DNA of 64,000 nt, from NCBI RefSeq assembly GCF_001028625.1, contig NZ_CP011805.1, positions 1,364,001 through 1,428,000 of the forward strand. Reading direction: 5' to 3'. The notes under the pieces are model-generated. The model made no database searches and was not told where the DNA came from. It saw only the letters and a program-made list of their open reading frames with translations. A program made the translations under genes and the position numbers. The first letter of the stretch is position 1, and each line of letters opens with the position of its first letter. The stretch comes from Pelagerythrobacter marensis (GTDB lineage Bacteria > Pseudomonadota > Alphaproteobacteria > Sphingomonadales > Sphingomonadaceae). Below are positions 33,338-42,222 of this stretch, piece by piece.

Positions 33338-34449
33338 GCGGAATGCTCGCGCGCTATGAAGCGTTGGTGGCGGCGGGGGAACTCCGGCCCGATCCGCAGC
33401 AGCAAGCCGCCGCCGAGCGCCTGCAGACCTTGCAGGAAGCGCTGGAACGACGCGGCGAGGCGGGTTTCTTCGATCGCCTTCTTGCCCGCAAGCCGGCTCG
33501 CCCCCGCGGCATCTACATGTGGGGCGGCGTGGGCCGCGGCAAGTCCATGCTGATGGACCTGTTCGTGGAAACGCTGGATATCGAGCGCAAGCGCCGGGTT
33601 CATTTCCACGCCTTCATGCTCGAAGTCGACGCACTGATCCGCGAGGAACGGGCGAAAGAAGCCGGCGACCCCGTCGCTCCGGCAGCGGCTCGCATTGCCG
33701 AAGGGGTCCGGTGCCTCGCGTTTGACGAAATGGTGGTCAACAACACCGCCGACGCCGCGATCATGAGCCGGCTGTTCACTGCCCTGATCCGCGACGAGGG
33801 GGTGACGGTGGTCACCACCAGCAACCGCCCCCCGCGCGACCTCTACAAGGACGGGCTCAACCGTTCGCTGTTCCTGCCGTTCATTGATCTGGTGGAGGAC
33901 GAACTGGACGTCCTGGCGCTCAACGGCCCGGTCGATTACCGACTCGACCGGCTGGGCGAGATCGCCAATTGGCACACACCGCTCGGTCCCGACGCCACAG
34001 CCCAGGTCCGCGAGGCTTTCTTCCGCCTGACCGACTACAAGCCTGAAGATGCCGCCCACGTGCCAAGCGCCGAGCTCGATCTTGGCGGCGGACGCACCCT
34101 GCATGTGCCCAAGAGCCTGAAGGGCGTCGCCGTGTTCAGCTTCAAGCGGCTATGCGGCGAAAACCGCGGCGCGGCCGACTACCTGGCCATCGCCCGGGCT
34201 TATCACACCGTGATCGTGGTCGGCATTCCCATCATGGGGCCGGACCGCCGCAACGAAGCCATTCGCTTCACCAAGCTGGTCGATGCGCTCTACGAACTGC
34301 GGGTAAAACTGTTCGCGACAGCGGATGCCGAGCCCGCCGGTCTCTACCCTTCCGGTGACGGCAGCTTCGAGTTTGCGCGGACGGTCAGCCGGCTGGAGGA
34401 AATGCGCAGCGCCGATTACATGGCGCTGGGTCACGGTGCGGAGAGCTGA
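33334..34449 (+). CDS. zapE: ZapE/AFG1-type ATPase
   Basis: AAA-like ATPase of the AFG1/ZapE family, linked to cell division and to turnover of respiratory membrane proteins in its homologues; 371 aa. Walker A is WGGVGRGKSMLMD and Walker B CLAFDEMVV; the sensor region is VVTTSNRPPRDLYKDGLNR. The family segment FKRLCGENRGAADYLAIA is present. Its GTG start overlaps the thioesterase stop (GTGA); ATG 33343 is an alternative. In alphaproteobacteria this gene often sits near TCA-cycle genes, as here. Confidence 0.9.
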   Translation: MSGMLARYEALVAAGELRPDPQQQAAAERLQTLQEALERRGEAGFFDRLLARKPARPRGIYMWGGVGRGKSMLMDLFVETLDIERKRRVHFHAFMLEVDALIREERAKEAGDPVAPAAARIAEGVRCLAFDEMVVNNTADAAIMSRLFTALIRDEGVTVVTTSNRPPRDLYKDGLNRSLFLPFIDLVEDELDVLALNGPVDYRLDRLGEIANWHTPLGPDATAQVREAFFRLTDYKPEDAAHVPSAELDLGGGRTLHVPKSLKGVAVFSFKRLCGENRGAADYLAIARAYHTVIVVGIPIMGPDRRNEAIRFTKLVDALYELRVKLFATADAEPAGLYPSGDGSFEFARTVSRLEEMRSADYMALGHGAES

Positions 34450-34490
34450 CACGCCGATCGGGCCGCTGATCGGTCCCACCAAGGCTCGCC

Positions 34491-35447
34491 TCAGGCTGCC
34501 TTGGCTAGACGCGCCTGTGCGGCCACAAGCCGGCCCATCACCTTCAGGTCCTGTTCCCGCAGCTGCAGCGCGGAATCCGCCCATAGCTCGGTAATGCGGT
34601 TGAGTTCGGCCAGTTCGAGATCCCAGGCGACTTTCATCGCCCGGCGCGAGTTGACCAGGCCGGCGTGGCGCCGCTCCGACTTCTTGATGAAGTCGCGGCA
34701 CGTCGCGAGGCCCTGCCCGTTTTCCGCCAGGCGGTGAACCAGCCCCATGTCGTACATCTGTTCTGCGGTGTAGGTTTCGTTGGAAACGATCAGCCGGTCG
34801 GCCATTGCCCCGCCCAGTTTGCGGCTCAGCAAGGCATGAGCGCCCATTCCCGGAAACAGGCCGAACATGATTTCGGGCAGGCCGAAGGTCGCCCCGCGCT
34901 CCGCCACGATGTAATCGAACGACAACAGGGCTTCGAAACCGCCGCCTAGGGCAGCCCCTTCCACCAGCCCGACCGTCAGCATCGGCAAATCCAGCGACGC
35001 CATGTTGCGGTAAAGGATCTTGCAGCAACGGTGCCCGTAACGGACGAGCGCATCGCGATCCCGTTCGCGGATCAGGCGCTGGAAAAGATCGAGATCGCCG
35101 CCGAAACAGAAAACCCCCGGTGCACGGCTGCCGAGTACGAGAAAGCGCAGCGGTGTCTTTTCAGGGCCGAAACCCTGTTCAATATAGGTTTGCCAATTCT
35201 CGAAATCGCCCAGCATGGGCGGGGTAAAACTCGGCCGCCCTGCAGGATTCATATATGTCCACAACGTCTGCGTGTCATCGTCGTAGAAAACGTCCAGCTC
35301 TTGCAGCTGAAACAATCCTTCCGGGATAGAAGAATGAAGCCGACTTTGTTCGACTAGAGCTTCTTCCCGCGTATCCAACTGAATAGTTGGTGTTTTTGAG
35401 GCCGAACCGTCTTCGTCGTGATCCGACCTTGAACTTACCCGATCCAT
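34491..35447 (-). CDS. rpfF: RpfF-type crotonase, putative DSF (cis-2-unsaturated fatty acid) signal synthase
   Basis: 318 aa crotonase-fold protein. The match is to RpfF rather than to beta-oxidation hydratases: FCFGGDLDLFQRLIRERDR, EGAALGGGFEALLS and FGLPEIMFGLFPGMGAH, plus a C-terminus with NRITELWADSALQL and VMGRLVAAQARLA. The two RpfF catalytic glutamates (Glu141/Glu161 in Xanthomonas) fall at Glu172 and Glu192 with the same spacing. RpfF acts on acyl-ACP to make diffusible signal factor. The first ~45 residues are a polar extension. No rpfC, rpfG or rpfR is adjacent. It lies just downstream of the exopolysaccharide cluster. Confidence 0.85.
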   Translation of the reverse strand: MDRVSSRSDHDEDGSASKTPTIQLDTREEALVEQSRLHSSIPEGLFQLQELDVFYDDDTQTLWTYMNPAGRPSFTPPMLGDFENWQTYIEQGFGPEKTPLRFLVLGSRAPGVFCFGGDLDLFQRLIRERDRDALVRYGHRCCKILYRNMASLDLPMLTVGLVEGAALGGGFEALLSFDYIVAERGATFGLPEIMFGLFPGMGAHALLSRKLGGAMADRLIVSNETYTAEQMYDMGLVHRLAENGQGLATCRDFIKKSERRHAGLVNSRRAMKVAWDLELAELNRITELWADSALQLREQDLKVMGRLVAAQARLAKAA

Positions 35448-35523
35448 AGGGATTCCCCCGCTCGTCTGGCGGCATCGCTCTCTCAATTTACATAGGGGTA
35501 ATCGAAGCCGGTCTCGTCTGGCA

Positions 35524-35541
35524 AATGATTAATCAATCATT
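35524..35541. promoter_or_regulatory. 18-bp AT-rich palindrome upstream of rpfF-like gene
   Basis: AATGATT-AATC-AATCATT, a perfect 7-bp inverted repeat with a 4-base centre, in the 142-base gap between the amidotransferase stop and the rpfF start. A TTGCCA box on the minus strand abuts it (35524-35519), although no good -10 stands at the right distance. It looks like a dimeric regulator site. Confidence 0.45.
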
Positions 35542-35589
35542 CCCTGCCGCGGTCCCACTTTGGGGCATGGCCCATACCAGGCGGCACGC

Positions 35590-37488
35590 TCAGCCCGAAA
35601 TCCCCAGATTGTCCAGCGAGCGATCGAGCATCAGGAGTTGCCAAAGCAGGCGCGAGTTGTCCGAACGACCGGAGATATGCGATTCGGCAATTCGCGAGAG
35701 CCGTTCGGGATCGAACCACCCGGTTCTCGCCAGCCGGGCCCCTGTCGCAATGGCACGCGCATCGCCCGCCAGCGGCCCACGCAGCCATTGCGCGATCGGG
35801 GTGACGAAGCCCTGCTTCGGGCGAAACAGCACGTCATCGGGCAGGTAACGCCGCATGGTATGCTTGAGCAGCCACTTGCCCTGACGACCGCGGATCCGCT
35901 GCCGCTGAGGTAGCCCGGCGGCAAATTCGATCAGACGATGGTCCAGCAGCGGCTCGCGCGCTTCCAGCCCGACATTCATGCTGGTTCGATCGACCTTGGT
36001 AAGGATATCGCCGGGCAGCCAGAATTTGAGATCGGCATATTGCGCCCTGTCGAGGCCATTGCGCGCCGGTGCTTCGCGCATCAGCCGGGTAAAGGCATCC
36101 TCTGCGCGATACCCATCAAGTTCGCGCCCGAACCGATCTGAATAGAGCCGTTCGCGGGCTTCCGGGGGGACGACGCCAACCGCGCGCGCATAACCGTCCG
36201 CACCATCCGCGGCGAGAGACAGCAGGGTCGTCTTCGCCCTCAGCGGACGCGGAGCCCAGTCGGCCTTCGGCCAGATCGCGCCCAGGCCGCCGAACAGGGG
36301 GCCGCGAAGGCCGCCGGGAATGATCCCCCGGGCCTGTTCCTCCCGCGCGTGGAAGACCTGGCGACGATATCCGGCAAACGCCTCGTCCGCACCATCGCCC
36401 GAGAGGGCAACCGTCACATTCTCGCGCGCGAGCTGGCAGACGCGCCAGGTCGGCAGGGCCGAAGCATCGGCAAACGGTTCGTCGAACATTCCGGCGATCC
36501 GGTCGACCGCCGAGAAATCATCGGGATCGACCGATCGCGCATGATGATCGGTGGCGAACAGGCGCGCCACCTTTTCTGCATATTGCGTCTCGTCCAGCGC
36601 TGCGACATCGAAGCCGATCGAACATGTGGTGACCGGATCGGCGCTGCTTTCCGCCATCAGCGCTACCACGGCGGACGAATCCACACCGCCCGACAGGAAC
36701 GCACCAAGCGGCACGTCCGCGATCATGCGCGAACGCACGGCTTCGCGCATGTGGTGGAGCAATTCCGCCGACAGGTCCGCAGTCGAGCCGCCGCGACGCC
36801 GGCTGAAGTCGATATCCCACCACTGGACAGGCGCCGCAGGGGGAGCGTCATGCCGCAAGATCTGGTAATGGCCAGCAGGCAGCTTCCCCACCCCTTTCAG
36901 GATCGAGCGGTGATCGGGCACGTAGCCCCAGGCCAGATAATCGTCGATCGCATGGGGATCGGCTTCGCGCCGCAGCAGAGGGTGGGCAAGCAGGCCCTTG
37001 AGTTCGGAAGCGAATGCCACGCTGCCATCGCTCAGCTGAGCGGTGAACAGCGGCTTTACCCCCAGTCGGTCACGCGCGAGCACGAGTTCGCGCCGATGCG
37101 CATCGTAGAGCGCGAAGGCGAACATCCCGTGAAGACGGTTCAGGCAGTCGATCCCCCAGCGCGACCATGCCGCGAGGATCACTTCGGTGTCACCGTCGGT
37201 ACGGAACTGCGCGCCCTGCCCTTCCAGTTCGCGGCGCAGCTCACGAAAATTGTAGATCTCGCCGTTGAACACAATCGTCGTGCGCCCATCAGCCGAATGC
37301 ATCGGCTGGGGCGACCCTTCGATGTCGATGATCGACAGACGGCGATGTCCCAGGCCCACACCCGGGCCGGTCCATACCCCCGAGCCGTCCGGCCCGCGGT
37401 GCGCAAGCGCATCCGACATGCGCGCGACGCGCTCGGGATCGACCGGCTTGGGGGTGCCGCAATGAAAGATCCCGGCGATGCCGCACAT
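35590..37488 (-). CDS. Exosortase A-associated amidotransferase (asparagine-synthetase-like)
   Basis: Glutamine-dependent amidotransferase, 632 aa. N-terminal class II glutaminase: Cys2 in MCGIAGIFHCG, with the RLSIID and NGEIYNFRELR signatures. C-terminal asparagine-synthase domain: ATP pyrophosphatase loop FLSGGVDSSAVVALM and GDGADEAFAGY. In XrtA polysaccharide loci this family is thought to amidate a sugar or other carboxylate rather than make free asparagine; that is family-level knowledge, not shown here. It follows xrtA by nine bases. Confidence 0.92.
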   Translation of the reverse strand: MCGIAGIFHCGTPKPVDPERVARMSDALAHRGPDGSGVWTGPGVGLGHRRLSIIDIEGSPQPMHSADGRTTIVFNGEIYNFRELRRELEGQGAQFRTDGDTEVILAAWSRWGIDCLNRLHGMFAFALYDAHRRELVLARDRLGVKPLFTAQLSDGSVAFASELKGLLAHPLLRREADPHAIDDYLAWGYVPDHRSILKGVGKLPAGHYQILRHDAPPAAPVQWWDIDFSRRRGGSTADLSAELLHHMREAVRSRMIADVPLGAFLSGGVDSSAVVALMAESSADPVTTCSIGFDVAALDETQYAEKVARLFATDHHARSVDPDDFSAVDRIAGMFDEPFADASALPTWRVCQLARENVTVALSGDGADEAFAGYRRQVFHAREEQARGIIPGGLRGPLFGGLGAIWPKADWAPRPLRAKTTLLSLAADGADGYARAVGVVPPEARERLYSDRFGRELDGYRAEDAFTRLMREAPARNGLDRAQYADLKFWLPGDILTKVDRTSMNVGLEAREPLLDHRLIEFAAGLPQRQRIRGRQGKWLLKHTMRRYLPDDVLFRPKQGFVTPIAQWLRGPLAGDARAIATGARLARTGWFDPERLSRIAESHISGRSDNSRLLWQLLMLDRSLDNLGISG

Positions 37489-37497
37489 AGCCCGCCC

Positions 37498-39057
37498 CTA
37501 TCGCAGCCCGGCCGTGCGGTCCATCCATGCACCGCGCCCGCCCGTCGCGCCGACGAACCGATCTATCGCCTCTGCGCTTTCCTGAACGCCGCGACCTTCA
37601 ACCGACAGGATCAGCGTCGCGGTCGGTCGCCGCCGCAACAGCAGCCGATCGCGCATCGTCGCCAGTTTGAGCCGGGCGACACTCCCCGTCGTGAGGTTGC
37701 CCGTGCGCCAGCTGGTTTCCGCGATGCGGACGACATGCCCATTGGCGAGCAGAACCGCACCCGCGGCCTCGGGAAAGCGCCGGCCAGGCTCAACCCAGCG
37801 CCAGGGGGTTTCGGGCACCAGCGCGCCTTCTCCATAAGCAGAGGCATCGCGCCGATCGTCCTGCGCCGGATAGAGCGCGAAGAAAACATCCACCTCGTCG
37901 CCCGCATCGCTGCGGTAGCGCGCAATCAGCCGATGGGCCGCCCCGCTGGCGCGCGGTGCCCAATCCACCTGCGGCGCGTAGTCGACCTGCTGCCATCCCG
38001 GCACTTCGGGAAAGGCGATTCTGGCGGGCATTTCCGCCTCCGCCCGCGAAGCATACCCGGCCCAGAGTGCGAAACCGGCGGCCAGCATCACGATTCCGGC
38101 AAGCGCCACATTCGCTCCTACCGTACCGCGGCTCAGCCGGTCGATCGAACGGGAGCGCAATAGAGCCTGAGCGTCGATACCGGGATCCTCGGGATCGCGA
38201 TCGAACCAGCGCCACGTCAGCGCGAGAAGGATGCCGACGACGAGTGCGAAGAAGATCCACCCGTAGAAGATGTGATCGAAGCCTTCGGCAAACGCGATCC
38301 CCTGAGACTGGGCGATATAGATCGTACCCCAGGCACGCACCCCGTTGGCAAGGATCGGCAATGCCAGAGCCAGCGCGAGAAATCCGATGCGCCTGCCCCA
38401 GCCCCGGAAGCAGGTCTGCGCAATCAGCACGCCCAGCGCCAGCATGGCGACGAGAAACTGCACGCCGGAACAGGCTTCCGCCACTTCGAACAGTCCGACG
38501 GGGGTGTCTATGAAGACGCCTTCGATATGCGCTGGAATGCCGCTGAACCGGGTGAGCCAGATCACGATATCGGCTGTCACCATCTGCAGCGCGGGCACCA
38601 GCTCGTCGCCGAAGGGAACCAGAAACAGCATGTAAACGATCGGAAATGCCAGCCCGGCGGTCACTCGCGGGCCCAGAAGCGCCGGAACCACCGCCTGCAA
38701 CGCCAGAACGGCCCCCAACTGGCTGGCGCTGTTGAAGCCGGCAAGCGTGCCCAGCAGCCACAGGAACAATGCCCCTGCCAGCAGGACCAGACCCGGGGCC
38801 CAGCCCTGCGGTGCGATCTGCGCCAGCTCCCCCCGGCGATTCCACATCAGCCATCCGACGATCAGCGGAACGAACAGGACGTGGTTGTAAGTGGAAACGT
38901 TCCACCACTTGTCGGCCATCGTCAGCCAGTCGCGCCCGGTCAGCAGGAACAGAACCAGCCAGGCCAAACCCAGCCGCGCAAGCGGAAGCCGCCAACGATC
39001 GGGAATCCTGTCGAAAAGCCGGGCCGCGGGCGACGGGAGATAAGCCTCATGCCGCAT
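37498..39057 (-). CDS. xrtA: Exosortase A fused to an EpsI-type domain
   Basis: Membrane transpeptidase that cleaves the PEP-CTERM sorting signal and anchors proteins to the outer surface, 519 aa. There are about eight helices in residues 20-310. The catalytic triad is intact: Cys196 in EACSGVQFL, Arg241 in NGVRAWGTIY, His262 in GFDHIFYGW. After a single helix near 320-345, the C-terminal ~190 residues form the soluble EpsI domain. Start MRHEAYLPSP at 39057 overlaps the glycosyltransferase stop by 11 bases. No PEP-CTERM substrate gene is seen in the window. Confidence 0.94.
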   Translation of the reverse strand: MRHEAYLPSPAARLFDRIPDRWRLPLARLGLAWLVLFLLTGRDWLTMADKWWNVSTYNHVLFVPLIVGWLMWNRRGELAQIAPQGWAPGLVLLAGALFLWLLGTLAGFNSASQLGAVLALQAVVPALLGPRVTAGLAFPIVYMLFLVPFGDELVPALQMVTADIVIWLTRFSGIPAHIEGVFIDTPVGLFEVAEACSGVQFLVAMLALGVLIAQTCFRGWGRRIGFLALALALPILANGVRAWGTIYIAQSQGIAFAEGFDHIFYGWIFFALVVGILLALTWRWFDRDPEDPGIDAQALLRSRSIDRLSRGTVGANVALAGIVMLAAGFALWAGYASRAEAEMPARIAFPEVPGWQQVDYAPQVDWAPRASGAAHRLIARYRSDAGDEVDVFFALYPAQDDRRDASAYGEGALVPETPWRWVEPGRRFPEAAGAVLLANGHVVRIAETSWRTGNLTTGSVARLKLATMRDRLLLRRRPTATLILSVEGRGVQESAEAIDRFVGATGGRGAWMDRTAGLR

Positions 39058-40285
39058 CGCGCTGCCCACCGCGCGGTCGCGCAAACCCGACAAGATCGGC
39101 CAGCGGCGCAAGCATTGCCGGCCAGCCCTGATGCTCAACTACATAGCGCCGCGCGGAAGCGCCCATTTCCCGCGCACCGGCTGGATCGGCCAGCAACGAC
39201 AGCGCGCGTTCGATCAGTGCCCGATCGCCCTCGCCAATCGCAAAATGCTCCCCATCCGTGGCGTCGATCCCGGTTGCCGCTTCGGGTGTCAGGACGACAG
39301 GCCGGGCCATCGCCATCGCTTCCAGCACCTTGTTCTGGATGCCGCGCGCGATCTCCAGCGGGGTCAGGATCAGATCCGCATTTGCCAGAAACGGGCGAAC
39401 GTCGGGCACTTCGCCCCAGACTCGCACACCCTCCCGGCGCTCAAGTGCGCGGACATCGGCCGTCGGTGCCCGTCCCACGATATGGAAAACGGCGTCGGGA
39501 TACTGCCGACGAATCGCGGGCAGGATACACTCGGTCGCCCGCTGCACGGCTGCGACATTGGGCGCGTAATCCATCTGTCCGGTAAACACGAGATGCGGCC
39601 CCGAACCGCTGAGCAGATCGGGATGCGGCCCCGTCTGCCCTGGATCGAACGTCACAGTATCGATCCCGTTGCGCAGCGCATGAACGTCAGCCTCGGCAGA
39701 GGCGGTCAGGCGGCTGCGAAACAATGCCGCTTCCGCTTCGCTCACCAGCAGGGTTGCGTCGGAGCGGCAGGCCAGCCGCTCTTCCTCACGCGCCAGCAGG
39801 CCTGCTTCCCGCCGGTCGATCCATCCGCGCGGGCCGCCGTGCTGCGCCCCGTAAACTTCGAACTTGGCCGAATCGACATCGCACAGATCGGTGACGACGC
39901 GCCCACGAAATCCTTCGGGAACGTACTGGCCCATCTGGCCGGAGAACACGAATATCGTGTCGATCGGGCGTTCCGTCAGCGTCGCGTCAACCCAACTGCG
40001 CAACCGCACGTGATCGAAGGCAGCAAGGCTGACGGGCACTCCGCGCAGGATGGCCTCCACGCCCGCAGCAACGAGGCTGGTTTTGCGGCGGACAAGACAA
40101 TGGCTCGCCGCCAGACCTTTCAACGCGCCTTCCTGCGCCATATCGCTCGCCGTTTCGCCCAGACATCCGACGTGGACCGGGGCGATTGCCGCCAGAGCCT
40201 TCAGCAGATGATGCGAACGGATCTTGTCGCCGCGATCGGGCGGGAACGGCACCCGATGCGCGAGAAAGAGGATTTCGCCGGCCAT
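39047..40285 (-). CDS. PEP-CTERM/exosortase system glycosyltransferase
   Basis: GT-B fold sugar transferase, 412 aa, of the family co-occurring with exosortase A. The N-terminus MAGEILFLAHRVPFPPDRGDK is the donor-side start of the family. The C-terminal domain has the nucleotide-sugar segment IARGIQNKVLEAMAMARPVV, with Glu equivalent to the GT4 EX7E region, and LVFTGQMDYAPNVAAV. It is probably cytosolic, adding a sugar to the lipid-linked repeat unit. Its ATG overlaps the FemAB stop (TGATG). Confidence 0.88.
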   Translation of the reverse strand: MAGEILFLAHRVPFPPDRGDKIRSHHLLKALAAIAPVHVGCLGETASDMAQEGALKGLAASHCLVRRKTSLVAAGVEAILRGVPVSLAAFDHVRLRSWVDATLTERPIDTIFVFSGQMGQYVPEGFRGRVVTDLCDVDSAKFEVYGAQHGGPRGWIDRREAGLLAREEERLACRSDATLLVSEAEAALFRSRLTASAEADVHALRNGIDTVTFDPGQTGPHPDLLSGSGPHLVFTGQMDYAPNVAAVQRATECILPAIRRQYPDAVFHIVGRAPTADVRALERREGVRVWGEVPDVRPFLANADLILTPLEIARGIQNKVLEAMAMARPVVLTPEAATGIDATDGEHFAIGEGDRALIERALSLLADPAGAREMGASARRYVVEHQGWPAMLAPLADLVGFARPRGGQRDAA

Positions 40286-41343
40286 CAACCGAGCCCGCGC
40301 GCGATATGCGGCCCGATGCGATTGGCCAGGCTCAGCGGCAGGCGCTTCCACAGGGCGATCTTGGCCGAATAGCTGTCGTCCGTCGGGTCCACATTCCGCT
40401 TCGCGCCGTCCGAGGCATTCCACACCGCGTAAGTCAGCGGTTCGGGCGAGAAGCCCCAATTCTTCTTGTAGGCCGCGGGGCCACTGCCAACCTTGGACCG
40501 GCCGAAATCGAACCGGGCGCAGCCCCGCCGCCGCGCGTGCAGCATGAGTTCGAAATACATGCGTTCGTTGGCTCGCAGGCGCCGGGCGGCCAATGTGCCC
40601 CCTCCCCAGTAAGGCAGCACGGTGTCGTCGTGATAGAACGACAGCACACTGGCGACGGGTGCTCCGCGATCGAACACGGTCAGGATATCGCTGTCGAGTT
40701 CGTCCAGCGCGGCATCGAACAGGCTGCGCGGGAACACCGGCGTGCCGAGGTTGCGCACGCTTTCCGCGTAAACGGCGTAGTGTGCGGCGCGATCGTCTTC
40801 CTCGCGGCCGATCCGCACCGAAAGATCGCCGGTCAGGCTCTTGCGCACTTCTGCCCGCTGCTTGCGCGGGACGGCCAGCAACTGCGCCTCGTCGTCATCG
40901 GCCAGCGCGGCGGCAAAACCGACGTGGGCATCGCTGCGAAGATCCCAGGCCCGGGGCATTGTTCCGCCCCGCAGCTCGATTGTCGGACAGCTGAGCCGGC
41001 CAGCCAGTTCGCGCGCGCCATGCGCCAGTCGATCGGCGGTTCCGCCGTCTTCGGCAAGTACGCCCCCACCGACGGCGAACCCGCTCGACACCAAAGCACG
41101 TCCGAAGATCGGCGAATGCACTTCGGAAAGCGGTAGCCAGCCCGTGATCGTGCCCCCGCGCCGGGCGACGATGCCCAGCCCGCGCTGCGCCGTGCCGCGT
41201 TCCACTGCGCGCAGCCATGCCGGGCGGTGGAACAGCGTTCCGCCTGCTTCTGCCACGAAGGCTTCGATCCGCGCGGCTTCGCCCGGATCGCTCGGATCCG
41301 CCAGCGCGAGCCGGGTCGTCGTCAGGGCAAACGGCGCGCTCAT
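40285..41343 (-). CDS. FemAB-like acyltransferase, exosortase A-associated
   Basis: 352 aa protein of the FemAB/GNAT-like family found in XrtA loci. The N-terminal half has GTLFHRPAWLRAVERG and SSGFAVGGGVLAEDG. The C-terminal half has the acyl-transfer fold with SVLSFYHDDTVLPYWGGG and RGCARFDFGRSKVGSGPAAYKKNWGF (read as two parts). In cell-wall FemAB proteins such folds add amino acids from tRNA; in EPS loci an amino-acyl or acyl modification of sugar is likely. Start MSAPFALTTTR overlaps the deacetylase stop. Confidence 0.85.
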   Translation of the reverse strand: MSAPFALTTTRLALADPSDPGEAARIEAFVAEAGGTLFHRPAWLRAVERGTAQRGLGIVARRGGTITGWLPLSEVHSPIFGRALVSSGFAVGGGVLAEDGGTADRLAHGARELAGRLSCPTIELRGGTMPRAWDLRSDAHVGFAAALADDDEAQLLAVPRKQRAEVRKSLTGDLSVRIGREEDDRAAHYAVYAESVRNLGTPVFPRSLFDAALDELDSDILTVFDRGAPVASVLSFYHDDTVLPYWGGGTLAARRLRANERMYFELMLHARRRGCARFDFGRSKVGSGPAAYKKNWGFSPEPLTYAVWNASDGAKRNVDPTDDSYSAKIALWKRLPLSLANRIGPHIARGLG

Positions 41344-42212
41344 GCCGCCAGCGCGATCGCGCCCTGCGCCTCCCGGCGGGCGATCTCGTCCATTCGGCCC
41401 CAGGCGAAATCGCGCAACAGGTCGCGCAACTTGGGCGTCATGCGGCGCAAGTTGGTGTAATGGCGCAGACGCGATTTGACCGATGCGTCGGCCACTCGCG
41501 GCTGATCCGGGTCGATTTCCCACGGATGGAAATAGAATATCGCCGGTCGCCGTTCGCGCCGGTTGACCTGCTGGATGGCCCAGCGGGAAAAACCATACGG
41601 CAGAACGCGGAAGAAACCGCCCCCACCCGCCCCAACTCGGCGTCCGCCGAGGATCGCGGTGGTCACCGGAATTTCAATCAGTTCGGCATCCGCGACCGGG
41701 CGAAACGCGAAACGGGGCGCATCGCGCCATCCGTAGTGATCGTGCACGACCGGCGCGACACTGGAGGAATAGGTGTAACCCTGCTCGATCAGTTCGGCAT
41801 GAGCCCAGGGTGTGCGGGCATCGATCGAGAAACTGGGGGCGCGGTAGCCGGTTATGGGGGTGCCGGTGGCATCTTCCAGAATTTTGCGCGTGTGAAGTAT
41901 GTCGTTTGCAAAGCGGCGGCGGTCGAGAGTGAAGACGCGCGCGTGGTCGTAGCCGTGGCTGGCCAGTTCGTGCCCGGCATCGACGATGCGGCGCATCAGC
42001 GGGCCGTTGCGTTCCGCCACCCAGCCGAGCGTGAAGAACGTCGCCTTCACCCCCGCTTCGGCGAACAGGTCGAGGATGCGCGCGACGTTGTCCTCTACCC
42101 GCAGCGCGAGGCCATCCCAGTCCTTCCGGTCGATCACCTGTTCGAAGGCGCCGACCTGGAACCAGTCTTCGACATCGACCGACAGGCCGTTGACGATCCG
42201 GTGTTCGGCCAT
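41340..42212 (-). CDS. Polysaccharide deacetylase (CE4), exosortase A-associated
   Basis: Metal-dependent N-deacetylase acting on the exopolysaccharide, 290 aa, NodB fold. The catalytic Asp pair is in SVDVEDWFQ, the metal-binding HxxxH in HELASHGYDH, and the catalytic base region in GYRAPSFSID. YFHPWEIDPDQPR holds the C-terminal His. There is no signal peptide, so it may act on the lipid-linked unit in the cytoplasm. It lies ten bases after the ATPase gene. Confidence 0.92.
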   Translation of the reverse strand: MAEHRIVNGLSVDVEDWFQVGAFEQVIDRKDWDGLALRVEDNVARILDLFAEAGVKATFFTLGWVAERNGPLMRRIVDAGHELASHGYDHARVFTLDRRRFANDILHTRKILEDATGTPITGYRAPSFSIDARTPWAHAELIEQGYTYSSSVAPVVHDHYGWRDAPRFAFRPVADAELIEIPVTTAILGGRRVGAGGGGFFRVLPYGFSRWAIQQVNRRERRPAIFYFHPWEIDPDQPRVADASVKSRLRHYTNLRRMTPKLRDLLRDFAWGRMDEIARREAQGAIALAA

Positions 42213-42222
42213 GAGCGCCTCC

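Noticed and set aside
36349..38163. Plus-strand open frame of 604 codons across the amidotransferase and exosortase genes
   Set aside because: Spans two certain genes in the opposite direction; His/Arg/Gln-rich shadow.
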